64,000 nt of DNA from Mycolicibacterium rufum (GTDB lineage Bacteria; Actinomycetota; Actinomycetes; Mycobacteriales; Mycobacteriaceae): contig NZ_CP092427.2 of the NCBI RefSeq assembly GCF_022374875.2, positions 1,674,001-1,738,000 of the forward strand, given 5' to 3'. The position numbers and the translations under genes are program-made. The notes under the pieces were generated by a model. The model did not search any database and was not told the DNA's origin. It saw only the letters and a list, made by a program, of their open reading frames with translations. Below, piece by piece: positions 48,702-58,490 of the stretch (the stretch's first letter is position 1; each line of letters begins with the position of its first letter).

Positions 48702-49880
48702 TCAGCGCGCCTGTCCCGGCGGCACTGCGGGCGGACCCGGATTCGCCGGCGGTCCCGGAGGTGCGGGCGCGACCGGCACCGCGGGAACGACCGGCACCAG
48801 GACCTCCGGCTCCACCGGAATCGCGATCAACGTCGTCGTGGTCGGCACCGCCTGCTGCACCGGCGGGGGCACCGTGGTCACCGGTGACGGAGTCGTGGCC
48901 GGCAGCGGCGTCGGTGACGGTTGCGGTGTCGGCGTCGCCCGCGGAGTCGGCGACGGCGCCGCGGTCGTCGACTGCTGAGCCACCACCGACGTCGACGTCG
49001 GAGTCGGTGCCGCGGTGCTCACCGTGGTCGGCGTCGGGCTCGGTGCCGCCGTGGTCGGTGTCGGGGACGGGGCGGCGGCCGAGGTGGACGTCGACGCCGG
49101 GGACGTCTCCGACGGGGACGTCGTGGGCGCGCCACTGATGGACGTCTCCGACGACGGCGACGTCGACGACTGAGCCGGGTCGGTCGACGAACTCACCGGC
49201 GGTTCCGTCGGGAGCGTGAACGTGTTCGGGTCGACGCTGATCGACGGGAACGTGGGCAGCGGGGCTCCCGGGGGCGCCGTCGCGGCCGGATCCTGGGCCT
49301 CGACCTTGACCGTCAGCTCCTGCCACTGGGACACGAGCTCAGCCTTGCGCTGATCGTCGCCGACCGTCGCCACCGTGGTCGTCACCGCTTCCAGCTTGGC
49401 CTGGGCGCCCTGCCAGTCGCCCTGCTCGATGAGTCGCTGCACCTGCTGCATCTCGGTCTGAGCGGCCAGCGCCACCGCGTCGTCGCGGGCCTGGGTTTGC
49501 TCGCCGAAGAGCACCGTGCGCAGACCGTAGAGCGCATCACCGGGTCCGGATCCGGCGATGACCGCGCCGAAGCCGCCGAGGCACAGCACGGCGGCGGCCG
49601 CGGAACCGACCACGGCCAGCGACAATCGTCGTCGGCGGCCCGGGTTGGTCGCACGCTCGAGCGCGGCGGCGGCCTCGTCGGTGGTGAGCACCGAGCCCAT
49701 CGGCGTCTCGCGCACGTCGTCGCGCCAGCCGGCCAGCAGATAGGCCAGCTCGGCCTCACCGCGATCGGTCGAGTACACGGGCTGCTGCGACGCCAGCGCA
49801 TCGAGGAACTGGTCGGTGCGGTTGATCTCGTTCAGCGAGGGATCACCGCCGTTGGCATTCCATCGTCCGAAGTCAGGCAT
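48702..49880 (-). CDS. rsdA: Anti-sigma-D factor RsdA
   Basis: 392 aa. Cytosolic N-terminal sigma-binding region (RTDQFLDALASQQPVYST ... ELAYLLAGWRDDVRE), one membrane helix (AVVGSAAAAVLCLGGFGAVIA, about residues 90-110), then an extracytoplasmic helical segment and a long Pro/Ser/Thr-rich tail from about residue 200. Holds SigD at the membrane until proteolysis. ATG 49880 preferred for the AGGA site 7 bp upstream; GTG 49886 possible. Overlaps sigD by 8 bp. Counterpart of Rv3413c. Confidence 0.9.
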   Translation of the reverse strand: MPDFGRWNANGGDPSLNEINRTDQFLDALASQQPVYSTDRGEAELAYLLAGWRDDVRETPMGSVLTTDEAAAALERATNPGRRRRLSLAVVGSAAAAVLCLGGFGAVIAGSGPGDALYGLRTVLFGEQTQARDDAVALAAQTEMQQVQRLIEQGDWQGAQAKLEAVTTTVATVGDDQRKAELVSQWQELTVKVEAQDPAATAPPGAPLPTFPSISVDPNTFTLPTEPPVSSSTDPAQSSTSPSSETSISGAPTTSPSETSPASTSTSAAAPSPTPTTAAPSPTPTTVSTAAPTPTSTSVVAQQSTTAAPSPTPRATPTPQPSPTPLPATTPSPVTTVPPPVQQAVPTTTTLIAIPVEPEVLVPVVPAVPVAPAPPGPPANPGPPAVPPGQAR

Positions 49881-50451
49881 GGTCACGTCCTGTCGCCATG
49901 ATCTCCGCCTTCAGCCGCGACAGTGCGCGGTGCTGGGCCACGCGCACCGCACCCGCGGTGCTGCCGACGGCCTCGGCGGTCTCCTCAGCGCTCATCCCGA
50001 CGACGACCCGAAGAATCAGGATCTCGCGCTGCTTCTCGGGGAGCACCTGCAGGAGGGCGTTCATGCGGGCCGACGATTCGGAGTCGATCGCCTTCTGCTC
50101 GGGACCGGCCTCACCGGAGAAGCGCTCGGGCACCACATCCATCGGATCGGCCTTGTTCCGCCCGGCGGCACGATGCGCGTCAGCAACCTTGTGCGCTGCA
50201 ATGCCGTACACGAAGGCCAGGAACGGTCGTCCCTGATCCTTGTACCGCGGCAGCGCCGTGATGGCAGCCAAGCACACCTCCTGAGCAACGTCATCAGCTG
50301 AGAGACCGCTACGCTCCGCGGTTCCCACCCGCGCCCGGCAGTACCGGACGACGAGGGGGCGGATGATCTCCAGCACCTCCCGGAGTGCGTTCCGATCGCC
50401 GGCGATCGCTTCAGCGACGACAGCATCGAGACGTTCTCCCGAAATTGTCAT
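49873..50451 (-). CDS. sigD: ECF RNA polymerase sigma factor SigD
   Basis: 192 aa with sigma region 2 (VRYCRARVG ... LSADDVAQEVCLAAITALPRY) and region 4 (LPEKQREILILRVVVGMSAEETAEAVGSTAGAVRVAQHRALSRL). Overlaps rsdA. SigD controls ribosomal, cell-wall and starvation genes in M. tuberculosis (Rv3414c). Start ATG 50451. A 121 bp gap separates it from the next gene. Confidence 0.95.
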   Translation of the reverse strand: MTISGERLDAVVAEAIAGDRNALREVLEIIRPLVVRYCRARVGTAERSGLSADDVAQEVCLAAITALPRYKDQGRPFLAFVYGIAAHKVADAHRAAGRNKADPMDVVPERFSGEAGPEQKAIDSESSARMNALLQVLPEKQREILILRVVVGMSAEETAEAVGSTAGAVRVAQHRALSRLKAEIMATGRDHA

Positions 50452-50572
50452 CGTGAGCAGGCTCTCCAGCGTTACGTCGGGGACACATCCCGGAAGGGGA
50501 GGTGGCTGTTCAGTCGGTACCGGTCGGTGCCGGCTCAGCTAAACAATAACGACCGTCAGCGGCGCAACCGCG

Positions 50573-51340
50573 TTAGCGCGAGCGCCACACGCCGCCTCGT
50601 CTGATCACGGTTTCGGCGCAGTCGTCGCGGATGTCCGTGATCTGGGCCGGTGAGAGCTCGGCGCTGCCGATCCCGGCGAGCAGGGACGCGACCGCCCAGC
50701 GCAGCGGCACCAGACCGTGGTCGCCCGCCTCGGTCAGCGCGCGGTCGCCCTCCCGCCGGGCCGCGTCGACGTCGCCGGCGGCGCAGTGGGCTGCCGCGAG
50801 CACGACGCGCGACTTGACCCTGTGCCGTACGGACGGGGCTGTCGCCGCGAGCTGCACAGCGCGTTCGGCATGGGCGAGCGCGCTGCCGTCGCGGCGTGCC
50901 ATCGCCAGTTCGGCCGACACCCATGCCAGCCGGATCGGCAGCCGCGCGGACGGCACGGCGGCGATGAGGTCGGCGGCGCGGTGCAGGGCGCGCTGGGAGG
51001 CGGCGAAACGTCCCACGCCGAGCGCGTCGGCCGCCAGACCGATGAGCGCGTCGGCGCCGGCCTCGCCGGTCCCCCCGGACAGCGCCCACGCCTGCCCGTC
51101 CAGGGAGCGGGCACGGTCATGCCAGCCGAGCTGGCGCAGGAACGACCCGCGGGTGCTCCGGGCGAGAGAGCCGAACCGCCCCCGGGGTGACGACCGCGTC
51201 AGCTGATCGAGGTCGGCGTGGGCGTGGGCATAGCGGCCCTGCCCGCCCGCGGCGACGGCACGCAACCACAGGTCGTGCGGAGTGGCAGCGCTCGGCAGCG
51301 GCCACGCGCCGGGGTTGCTGCCGAAGGCCTCGTCGTCCAT
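50573..51340 (-). CDS. TPR-like helical protein (Rv3415c-like)
   Basis: 255 aa, almost wholly alpha-helical with Ala-rich paired helices (ALIGLAADALGVGRFAASQRALHRAADLIAA; AHAERAVQLAATAPSVRHRVKSRVVLAAAHCAAGDVDAARREGD) like tetratricopeptide repeats. No enzyme motif. Position between sigD and whiB3 matches Rv3415c. ATG 51340 chosen; the longer TTG start at 51361 is unlikely. Confidence 0.8.
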   Translation of the reverse strand: MDDEAFGSNPGAWPLPSAATPHDLWLRAVAAGGQGRYAHAHADLDQLTRSSPRGRFGSLARSTRGSFLRQLGWHDRARSLDGQAWALSGGTGEAGADALIGLAADALGVGRFAASQRALHRAADLIAAVPSARLPIRLAWVSAELAMARRDGSALAHAERAVQLAATAPSVRHRVKSRVVLAAAHCAAGDVDAARREGDRALTEAGDHGLVPLRWAVASLLAGIGSAELSPAQITDIRDDCAETVIRRGGVWRSR

Positions 51341-51734
51341 CTCGAGAGATGACGCTATCAACCGCTCAGATCTGTTGAGCGCGTCAGTTAACAGTTCGTG
51401 GTGGCCATGTTACGAACAAAAAAACTGATCGACGGGCAACGAGTTTCGTTCGGACAACGCGGAATTAACTGACCGGGAGAAATAGCGGCTAAACGGGCCG
51501 TGGAGCGCCCGGCGATATCACCCCCTTCGTTGCGAACGGGTCGCACCGATGAACGTGATGTAAATTTTCTGCCTGCGCATATGCGGTTTCGCACAGGGGG
51601 GCGGTATTGACGGAAATTCGTGAGCCCTTCTACGTTGTGTGCACGAGTGGTCATCGGCGACTGTGCTCGGATCTTTTCCACGACTGACATATCCATGTCG
51701 TCCGCGAAATGGGTGTGCAGAGAGGGGTTTCGCA
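51341..51734. other. Long divergent region between the TPR-like gene and whiB3
   Basis: 394 bp without a credible gene, more AT-rich than its neighbours. It holds the promoter of the TPR-like gene and the long leader of whiB3. Apart from the candidate promoter at 51607-51636 and an AGAGAGGGG ribosome site near 51718, no clear repeat or hairpin was found. Confidence 0.7.
51607..51636 (+). promoter_or_regulatory. Candidate whiB3 promoter
   Basis: -35 TTGACG (51607-51612), 18 bp spacer, -10 TACGTT (51631-51636). Transcription from here would leave a leader of about 92 nt before the whiB3 GTG. Confidence 0.4.
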
Positions 51735-52025
51735 GTGCCACAGCCGCAGCAGCTTCCCGGTCCGAACGCCGACATCTGGGATTGGCAGATGCAAGGCCTT
51801 TGCCGGGGTGTCGATTCCTCGATGTTCTTCCATCCCGACGGAGAGCGTGGCCGGGCCCGCGCCCAGCGGGAGATGCGTGCCAAGGAGATGTGCCGCAGTT
51901 GTCCCGTGATCACCCAGTGCCGCTCGCATGCGCTCGCGGTCGGTGAGCCCTACGGCATCTGGGGCGGTCTGAGCGAGTCTGAGCGCGAACTCCTGCTCAA
52001 GCGCGGGATCCGCCGCTCGGCCTGA
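51735..52025 (+). CDS. whiB3: Redox regulator WhiB3
   Basis: 96 aa WhiB-like iron-sulfur protein. Cluster ligands C23, C53, C56 and C62 and the GIWGG turn (EPYGIWGGLSESE) are all present and match M. tuberculosis WhiB3 (Rv3416), as does the VPQPQQLPGPNADIWDW opening. Responds to O2/NO and redox state to control lipid synthesis with the principal sigma factor. GTG 51735 by match to the homologue. The 3' end overlaps the convergent NmrA-type gene by 29 bp. Confidence 0.93.
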   Translation: MPQPQQLPGPNADIWDWQMQGLCRGVDSSMFFHPDGERGRARAQREMRAKEMCRSCPVITQCRSHALAVGEPYGIWGGLSESERELLLKRGIRRSA

Positions 52026-52764
52026 TCGACGCCAGCCACTGCTCGAACGTGGTCGGCGCGATGCGCGCCCCGGCGCCGGGCAGCAGGATGTTGCCGGCCA
52101 GTTCCTCCCCCAACGGACCATCCCATGTCGGGATCAACCTGACCTCGCGACCGAGCACGGCATGCGTCCGCCGCGCCATGTCGACGAGATCCTGAGTCTC
52201 GGGCCCCGCGACGTCGACGTAGCGGCCCTGTGGCGCACCGACGGACACCTCGGCGAGGACGCCGCCGATGTCGTCGGGGGCGATCGGCTGGACGAGCAGC
52301 GGCGCGATGGTGGCGGCGCCGTCCCTCTCGGTCCAGCTCGCAGCCAACGCCGCGAAATCGTGGAACTGCGTGGCGGGCACAATGGTCCACGGGATCGGCC
52401 CCTGCTGCACGAGTTCTTCCTGAATCCGCTTGCCGGCGTAGTGGTCGGTGCCGCCCTCGGTGCGGTCGATGCCCACGATGGACAGCAGCACATGATGCCG
52501 GACCCCGGCGCCCTGCTCGGCTTCGAGGAGGTGGGTGGTCGCGGAACGGAAATAGGCGCGCGTCTGCTCGAGATCCATCGGCGGCGCGCTCGTCGCGTCG
52601 ACGACGGCGTCGACGCCCTGCAGCGCGTCGTCGAGACCCGCGCCGGTCAGCAGGTCGACCCCCAACGAGCGACTGATCCGCACCACCTCGTGCCCGTCGC
52701 GTTCCAGCGACGCCGCGGTGCGGGACCCGATGTTGCCGGTGGCTCCGGCGACCGCGACACGCAT
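51997..52764 (-). CDS. NmrA/SDR-type NAD(P)-binding protein
   Basis: 255 aa atypical SDR. VAVAGATGNIGSRT at the N-terminus, no standard YxxxK catalytic pair, and a substrate region with HYAGKRIQEELVQ. Probably an NAD(P)H-dependent quinone reductase-like or regulatory protein. Convergent overlap with whiB3. M. tuberculosis has groEL1/groES next to whiB3, so this gene begins the accessory stretch. Confidence 0.78.
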   Translation of the reverse strand: MRVAVAGATGNIGSRTAASLERDGHEVVRISRSLGVDLLTGAGLDDALQGVDAVVDATSAPPMDLEQTRAYFRSATTHLLEAEQGAGVRHHVLLSIVGIDRTEGGTDHYAGKRIQEELVQQGPIPWTIVPATQFHDFAALAASWTERDGAATIAPLLVQPIAPDDIGGVLAEVSVGAPQGRYVDVAGPETQDLVDMARRTHAVLGREVRLIPTWDGPLGEELAGNILLPGAGARIAPTTFEQWLASIRPSGGSRA

Positions 52765-52864
52765 GGCAGACCTCCCAGCACGACCCTGATGTCACTGTCG
52801 ATCATCGGCCTGATCGACCGCGCGCGTCTACCGCGAAACCACCCGGAGCCGTCGGCGCCAGAGC

Positions 52865-52870
52865 TACTCT
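52865..52870 (+). promoter_or_regulatory. -10 element of the nitrile hydratase-like operon
   Basis: TACTCT ends 7 bp before the GTG start of the first gene, suggesting a leaderless transcript for the three-gene operon. Confidence 0.45.
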
Positions 52871-52877
52871 GGGACAG

Positions 52878-53714
52878 GTGAGCACGGCCGCTGAACGCGC
52901 TGCCCAACTCGACCTCGTCGCCCGGTTGAAGTCGGCGTTCCCGGAACTACCCGACGCTCCCCCGCCCGATCTTCTCGATTCCGCGCGAATCAAGGCCTAT
53001 CTCAAGCCCGTTCACGACGTCGGTGGTGAACCCGACGCGCCGATGACCTACGAGAACAAGCAGTACGAGAACTGGGAAGAGCTCACCTACGTCATGTGCG
53101 AGGTGCTCGCCTGGCGCGGCATCTGGCTCTCTGAGGAGCGTCGTCGCATCGGCAACGTCGACGTCGGCCGCGCCGAGTACCTGGGGCTGCCCTACTACGG
53201 CCGATGGCTGCTGGCGGTGGCCCGTGTCCTGGTCGAGAAGCACCACATCAGCCTGGGCGAACTCAGCGAGCGCATGGCGGAGGTCAAGGACCGCTACGCC
53301 GACGGGCTCGGCGGCCGGGCGCCCGAGGCCGCGCCGAAGTCCGAGGGCGACGGCGCCGCGGTGAAGCGCAACGCCCACCACCGGCACGCCGTCGGCAAGG
53401 GCGACCCTCAGGTGTACGCCGGGCAGGCGGGTGACCCGAAGTTCGCGGTCGGGGACGCCGTCGTCGTGCGCGACCTCCCCGTGGTGTTCTACACGCGCAC
53501 CCCCGAGTACGTGCGCGGGGCGACCGGGCGCATCGCCACCGTGGCCTATGAGAGCCCCGCCGCCGAGGACGAGACATGGGACCGGCCCGACGCCCGCCCC
53601 GAATGGTTCTACGTCGTGGAGTTCAACCAGTCCGAGCTGTGGCACGGCTACACCGGCACCGCCACGGACACCCTGCGCACCGAGCTGCCCGAGCGCTGGC
53701 TCGCCGCCGTCTGA
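52878..53714 (+). CDS. Nitrile hydratase beta / thiocyanate hydrolase-type subunit
   Basis: 278 aa. N-terminal helical region with VHDVGGEPD, then EVLAWRGIWLSEERRR ... LPYYGRWLLAVARVLVEKHHIS like the NHase beta N-domain. The C-terminal SH3-like beta-barrel (VGDAVVVRDLPVVFYTRTPEYVRGATGRIATV ... WFYVVEFNQSELW) belongs to NHase beta or SCNase. Forms the second subunit of a cobalt or iron hydratase. Leads the three-gene operon, 19 bp before the alpha subunit. Reaction uncertain: nitrile hydration or thiocyanate hydrolysis. Confidence 0.8.
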   Translation: MSTAAERAAQLDLVARLKSAFPELPDAPPPDLLDSARIKAYLKPVHDVGGEPDAPMTYENKQYENWEELTYVMCEVLAWRGIWLSEERRRIGNVDVGRAEYLGLPYYGRWLLAVARVLVEKHHISLGELSERMAEVKDRYADGLGGRAPEAAPKSEGDGAAVKRNAHHRHAVGKGDPQVYAGQAGDPKFAVGDAVVVRDLPVVFYTRTPEYVRGATGRIATVAYESPAAEDETWDRPDARPEWFYVVEFNQSELWHGYTGTATDTLRTELPERWLAAV

Positions 53715-53733
53715 CACCGGAGGGGAACCCACC

Positions 53734-54459
<726 letters not shown>

Positions 54460-54462
54460 GCG

Positions 54463-54798
54463 GTGGACAGTTCAGCGCTGCGCGCGATCGTCGAACGCAA
54501 CCAGGTCTGGCCTCGCATGGCGGCGAAGTACGGCGTGGAGAACCCCGTGCCGCCATGGAAGACCAGCCTCGACGGGCTGTGCGACGCGCTGGACCGGGCG
54601 GCGTGCGACGTCGACGTCCCGACCTTCCAGGAGCGTCGCGACGAGGAGGACGCATTGGTGGCTTCGACATACGCCGACCTGCCCTACCCCGAGAATCAGC
54701 TTGTCGCGCTGGCCCATTCGCTGCTGGCGCGCGGTGTGATCTCCGAGGCGGACCTGCAGACGCGCATGGCCGCGATCCGCGCCCGCCTCGAGGCCTGA
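54463..54798 (+). CDS. Nitrile hydratase accessory/beta-N-like protein
   Basis: 111 aa. Helical, with the beta-N signature pieces PPWKTSLDGLCDALDR and PYPENQLVALAHSLLARGVISEADLQTRMAAI, which resemble the N-domain of NHase beta and the P14K-type activator proteins. Third gene of the operon; GTG start 3 bp after the alpha gene. May help metal loading, or be a third structural subunit as in thiocyanate hydrolase. Confidence 0.65.
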   Translation: MDSSALRAIVERNQVWPRMAAKYGVENPVPPWKTSLDGLCDALDRAACDVDVPTFQERRDEEDALVASTYADLPYPENQLVALAHSLLARGVISEADLQTRMAAIRARLEA

Positions 54799-54877
54799 AA
54801 CCCTCTCGCCACAAGCCGCGGCGGCAGGCAGAATGGACACCGGGCGTGGACGCGTATCCGAAGACGGGGGCGACGCG

Positions 54878-56203
54878 ATGAACGCATCGACGAGAGCGTG
54901 GCGACCGACCGCGGCAGCGCAGGAATTCACGCAGCGGATACCGCCCACCGTCAATGATGTCGTGACGTCGCCGGGCCGCCTCTTGGACCCTGTCGTCCGC
55001 GAGAACATGGAGTCCCGATTCGGCTACGACTTCAGCTCGGTCAAGATCCACACCGATCCCACCGCGCGGGAATCCGCTAACGCGGCGCGTGCCCTCGCCT
55101 ACACGGTCAACAGCGACATCGTGCTCGGGCCGCGCGCCCCGCGCGAGGACAGCCCGGCCGGACAGAGACTCCTCGCGCACGAACTGGCCCACATCGTCCA
55201 GCGACACGAGACCGGAACGGTCGGTGTCCCCCAACCCAGCCAGGCCGACAACGACGCCGACCGCATCGCGACCGAATTCGCCGACACAGAGCTTCCGCTC
55301 CGCGTGATGCGTACGCCACCGGCAGTACTGGCCCGTCAGGCGATACCCGGCTCCCAGCCCACCGCCCCGAAGGTGGAGGTCACCGCCGAATCGGGTCGCA
55401 CAGTAGTCCTCGTCAACGGCGTACCGATCGCCGAAACCAAGACAGCCGTCAAAGACGTTGTCGTGTATTCGAAGTGGACCCCCGACGGGCTCGGGGTGCG
55501 CGTGCTGGTTCCCGACGGGCAGGATGTCTTCCTCATCAGGAGCGCACAGGCGACGGCCGCCCTGCAGGCCGCGGCGACACAGTATCGGGTCGACGTCGGC
55601 AACATCGTGACCGCGCAGGCGCCGAAAGGGGAATTGGACACGCCGGGTCCCGGCCAGAGCCTCCGCATCACCGACTCGATGACGGGCGAGCGCCCGAAAC
55701 CGCCCGCGCGCAAGCCGACCCTGCCACCGAAGACCCCTCCACCGCCGCCCAAGCCACCCGAGACCGCCTCGCCGGCGCCGGTGCCGAGTCCGACCCCTAG
55801 CGGGCCGCCGATCCAACTCTTTCGTCCGTCGACACCCAGCCTCGATCTCCCGCCCGAGGCCAGGTACGGCAAGCGGCCGGCGGAATACGACGCCGCCGAG
55901 CAACGCATCAGGGGAATCGTCCGCGACGCGATGGCCGGAAAGCCGTCGATTCCGCCGCCCATCGCCGGCGTCGACAAGGTGTCGCTGCTCGACTTGGCCA
56001 AGAGGGTGGTCGCCGACGCGGTCAAACCGTTGATCGGGGGCCTGCCGAAGGACATGCAGAAGCTGGTCCTGGACAAGCTGGACGGCGCGGTGGAGAGCGG
56101 CGTGAAGGGGGCGCTCGAATCTGCTTTGGATGCAACCAAACTCGATGCCGTCACTAAAGGCGCCATCCTGCGGGCCGCCGACGCCGGCATGCGGGTGAAG
56201 TAA
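54878..56203 (+). CDS. DUF4157-domain protein 1 (eCIS-associated type)
   Basis: 441 aa. DUF4157 domain at about residues 35-110: RFGYDFSSVKIHTD, then the zinc site HELAH at 101-105 in LLAHELAHIVQ. After it come a Thr/Val-rich beta region (about 175-280), a Pro-rich spacer (about 285-345), and a helical C-terminus with no recognised domain. DUF4157 marks effectors and associated proteins of extracellular contractile injection systems. Start ATG 54878 with a GGGGG ribosome site. Convergent with DUF4157 protein 2, on the opposite strand. Confidence 0.78.
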   Translation: MNASTRAWRPTAAAQEFTQRIPPTVNDVVTSPGRLLDPVVRENMESRFGYDFSSVKIHTDPTARESANAARALAYTVNSDIVLGPRAPREDSPAGQRLLAHELAHIVQRHETGTVGVPQPSQADNDADRIATEFADTELPLRVMRTPPAVLARQAIPGSQPTAPKVEVTAESGRTVVLVNGVPIAETKTAVKDVVVYSKWTPDGLGVRVLVPDGQDVFLIRSAQATAALQAAATQYRVDVGNIVTAQAPKGELDTPGPGQSLRITDSMTGERPKPPARKPTLPPKTPPPPPKPPETASPAPVPSPTPSGPPIQLFRPSTPSLDLPPEARYGKRPAEYDAAEQRIRGIVRDAMAGKPSIPPPIAGVDKVSLLDLAKRVVADAVKPLIGGLPKDMQKLVLDKLDGAVESGVKGALESALDATKLDAVTKGAILRAADAGMRVK

Positions 56204-56219
56204 CGGATCAGCGCGGTCG

Positions 56220-58490
56220 CTAACGGGTGGCCGGTGGCCAACGCGAGGGGTCGAGGTAGATCTGATTGTCGTAGATGAATGCAGGCGGTGATTCACCGTG
56301 TCCGCCGCTCATCTGCCACGCCTGATCGTGGGCCGCACGATCCGCGGTGTAGTTGACGTTGCTGCCACGCCCTTTGCGCGCCGGATCCGTCACTCGCGGG
56401 GCGTTGCGCACACGCTCGACGACGTCCGCGCTGACAGCCTGTGGTGGCGCAGGGCGACCGGTCGGGGCCTGGGCTTTCTGTGATTCGGCCGCGGCGGCGC
56501 CGGTCTGGGCCTGCGGCGAAACGACGGGCGCCGGCGGTGGCTGTTCGGCCGGCGGCGCGGGGGGTGTTTTCGCCATCGGATCGGCTGCCGGCGGCTGTTT
56601 GACCGGCGGCGCCGGGGGTGTTTTCGCCATCGGATCAGGGGTCGCCTTGCCGGTGTCGGCATGGCCGACACCGCCGGCGGTCGCCGTGCTGACTGACGGG
56701 GTCACAGTGGGCGACGTCGCCGGTGGCGTAGGCGCTGTCGGTTGCCCGCCCGGCCGCACGGGCGGGATCCCCGCGCCACCGCTCGGCGTGCCGAGCAGCG
56801 GGTGGTCGGTGCTCACGTGCACGGTGCCGTCGATGTCACGGTAGGCGGGCGGCGCGGCGCCGGCGCCACCCCGCGCGTTCCAGTCGGCCTGATGTGCCGA
56901 CGGCTGCTGAGGTGTAACCGTCGATGGGGCGCTCACGTTGGCCTTCACCACCTCGACGTCGGTGAGCGGTGTCGGCGCACCCGGGCGGCGTACTTGCATG
57001 GGGGGAGGCGGTGGTGACGCCTTGATGGTGGTCGACGGAGTGGTTCCTTTCCCCGCCGGGGTTGTCGTCGCTTCGGCCGAGGCGGCCTCTGCCGACGCGG
57101 TTCGGGAGGCGGCGACGTCAACGTGCGCCTCGGGGGCTCTCGCGCCCGCGAGCCCGGTCAGGCCACCGATCATCTGGCTCGCCATTTCCTCTTGCTGCAG
57201 GAGGAACGGATCGAGCTTCTTGCGCAACTCGAAGACGTCGTAATAGACGTACTGGGCCGGCGTGGGTGACCACGAACCGCTGCTGTAGCGGTTGCCCCGC
57301 AGGTGCCTCTCCAGGTCCAACAGCTCGGACGGGCCGTGACTGTACTCGTCTGCGAACCAACGCCTGCAGGGATCCATCGACGGGTGAAACCCGGCCTGAG
57401 ACTTGAGGATGAAGCCCATCGCGCCGCCCGGCATCTGCCCACAGATCTTCTTGCGCCGCTCGTCCTCCTGTTCCAGCCACTGTCGGTACCTGGCGATGAT
57501 CGGGTCGCGGATCCGGTCCGAGATCGCACGCGGATCGACATTTGCGCGACCGGCAGAGGTGAGCACATTGGTGAGTAGTTCGACCGCGAACTCGCGATAC
57601 TCGTGCGGCCAGCTGTCCGCCGCCATCATCTGCTGCAGCTTGTCGATTTCTGCCTGCTGTTCAGCGGCCCGCTGTTGTCTGTCGCGCTCGGCTTGTTCCC
57701 GGATCGGCGCGTAGATGTCGTCGTCGGATATCTGCCCGGGGTACACGGGCGGGTCGGGCATCACCTCGATGCGCGGCACCTTCGGGACGCGCCGCGAGTA
57801 CACCTGCGGCATCTCGATCGGGACGTACTGCGCCAACACCGGCTTCACCTCGAGCAGATACGCTTCTTTGGCGTCGTCTTCGAAATAGGCGAGCTCGTCG
57901 TTCATCTTTGCGCGCGCGTCGGTGGACAGCAGCCCGTGCCGCCGGATGCGGGTCGCCATGACCTGTCCGCGGTAGCGAGCAGCCTTGACGTCTTTCTTCC
58001 ACCGCTGGTCGGTGGCCGGCTTACGCTGAACCCGCGGAGCACCCGCCGGCGGACTCACCGAGACCGTGTCGCCACGGACAGCGCTGCGGGCGGCAACGTC
58101 GGCGCGGGCTTCCGCGTCCCCTCCCGCCTTCTCGACGGAGGTCGGGGCTTGGCCATAAGTGCCGCGTTGCTGAATCGTGTGCACGAGCTCGTGGGCGACG
58201 AGTGCGCGGCCCTCGCTGGTATGGGGTGCGTAGGCGTCGCCCGCGAAGACGATGTCACGGCCTACGGTGTAGGCCTGTGCACCAAGGGCATTCGCCGACG
58301 CCGCCGCCCGATCGTCGGTATGCACACGCACATGGCTGAAATCCTGCCGGAAGCGCGGCTCCAGGATTGCTCGCGTTGACGTGTCCAGCGGGGCGCCCTC
58401 GTAGCGACGGACGTCGGCAACATGCGCCGGGACGTGCCCGGTACGCTGCGGCCTGCTCGCCGTGGCCGTGAACATGGCGTCCACTGGCAT
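56220..58490 (-). CDS. DUF4157-domain protein 2 with a duplicated C-terminal module
   Basis: 756 aa. DUF4157 at about residues 35-110 (RFRQDFSHVRVHTD; HELVH at 100-104). A helical central domain (160-440) with coiled-coil-like QQRAAEQQAEIDKLQQMM. Then a disordered Pro/Thr linker holding two DPMAKTPPAPP repeats (619-648). A short module appears twice: AHQADWNARGGAGAAPPAY (532-550) and AHDQAWQMSGGHGESPPAF (720-738). Function unknown; may be a toxin C-terminus. No good ribosome site before ATG 58490. Confidence 0.78.
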   Translation of the reverse strand: MPVDAMFTATASRPQRTGHVPAHVADVRRYEGAPLDTSTRAILEPRFRQDFSHVRVHTDDRAAASANALGAQAYTVGRDIVFAGDAYAPHTSEGRALVAHELVHTIQQRGTYGQAPTSVEKAGGDAEARADVAARSAVRGDTVSVSPPAGAPRVQRKPATDQRWKKDVKAARYRGQVMATRIRRHGLLSTDARAKMNDELAYFEDDAKEAYLLEVKPVLAQYVPIEMPQVYSRRVPKVPRIEVMPDPPVYPGQISDDDIYAPIREQAERDRQQRAAEQQAEIDKLQQMMAADSWPHEYREFAVELLTNVLTSAGRANVDPRAISDRIRDPIIARYRQWLEQEDERRKKICGQMPGGAMGFILKSQAGFHPSMDPCRRWFADEYSHGPSELLDLERHLRGNRYSSGSWSPTPAQYVYYDVFELRKKLDPFLLQQEEMASQMIGGLTGLAGARAPEAHVDVAASRTASAEAASAEATTTPAGKGTTPSTTIKASPPPPPMQVRRPGAPTPLTDVEVVKANVSAPSTVTPQQPSAHQADWNARGGAGAAPPAYRDIDGTVHVSTDHPLLGTPSGGAGIPPVRPGGQPTAPTPPATSPTVTPSVSTATAGGVGHADTGKATPDPMAKTPPAPPVKQPPAADPMAKTPPAPPAEQPPPAPVVSPQAQTGAAAAESQKAQAPTGRPAPPQAVSADVVERVRNAPRVTDPARKGRGSNVNYTADRAAHDQAWQMSGGHGESPPAFIYDNQIYLDPSRWPPATR

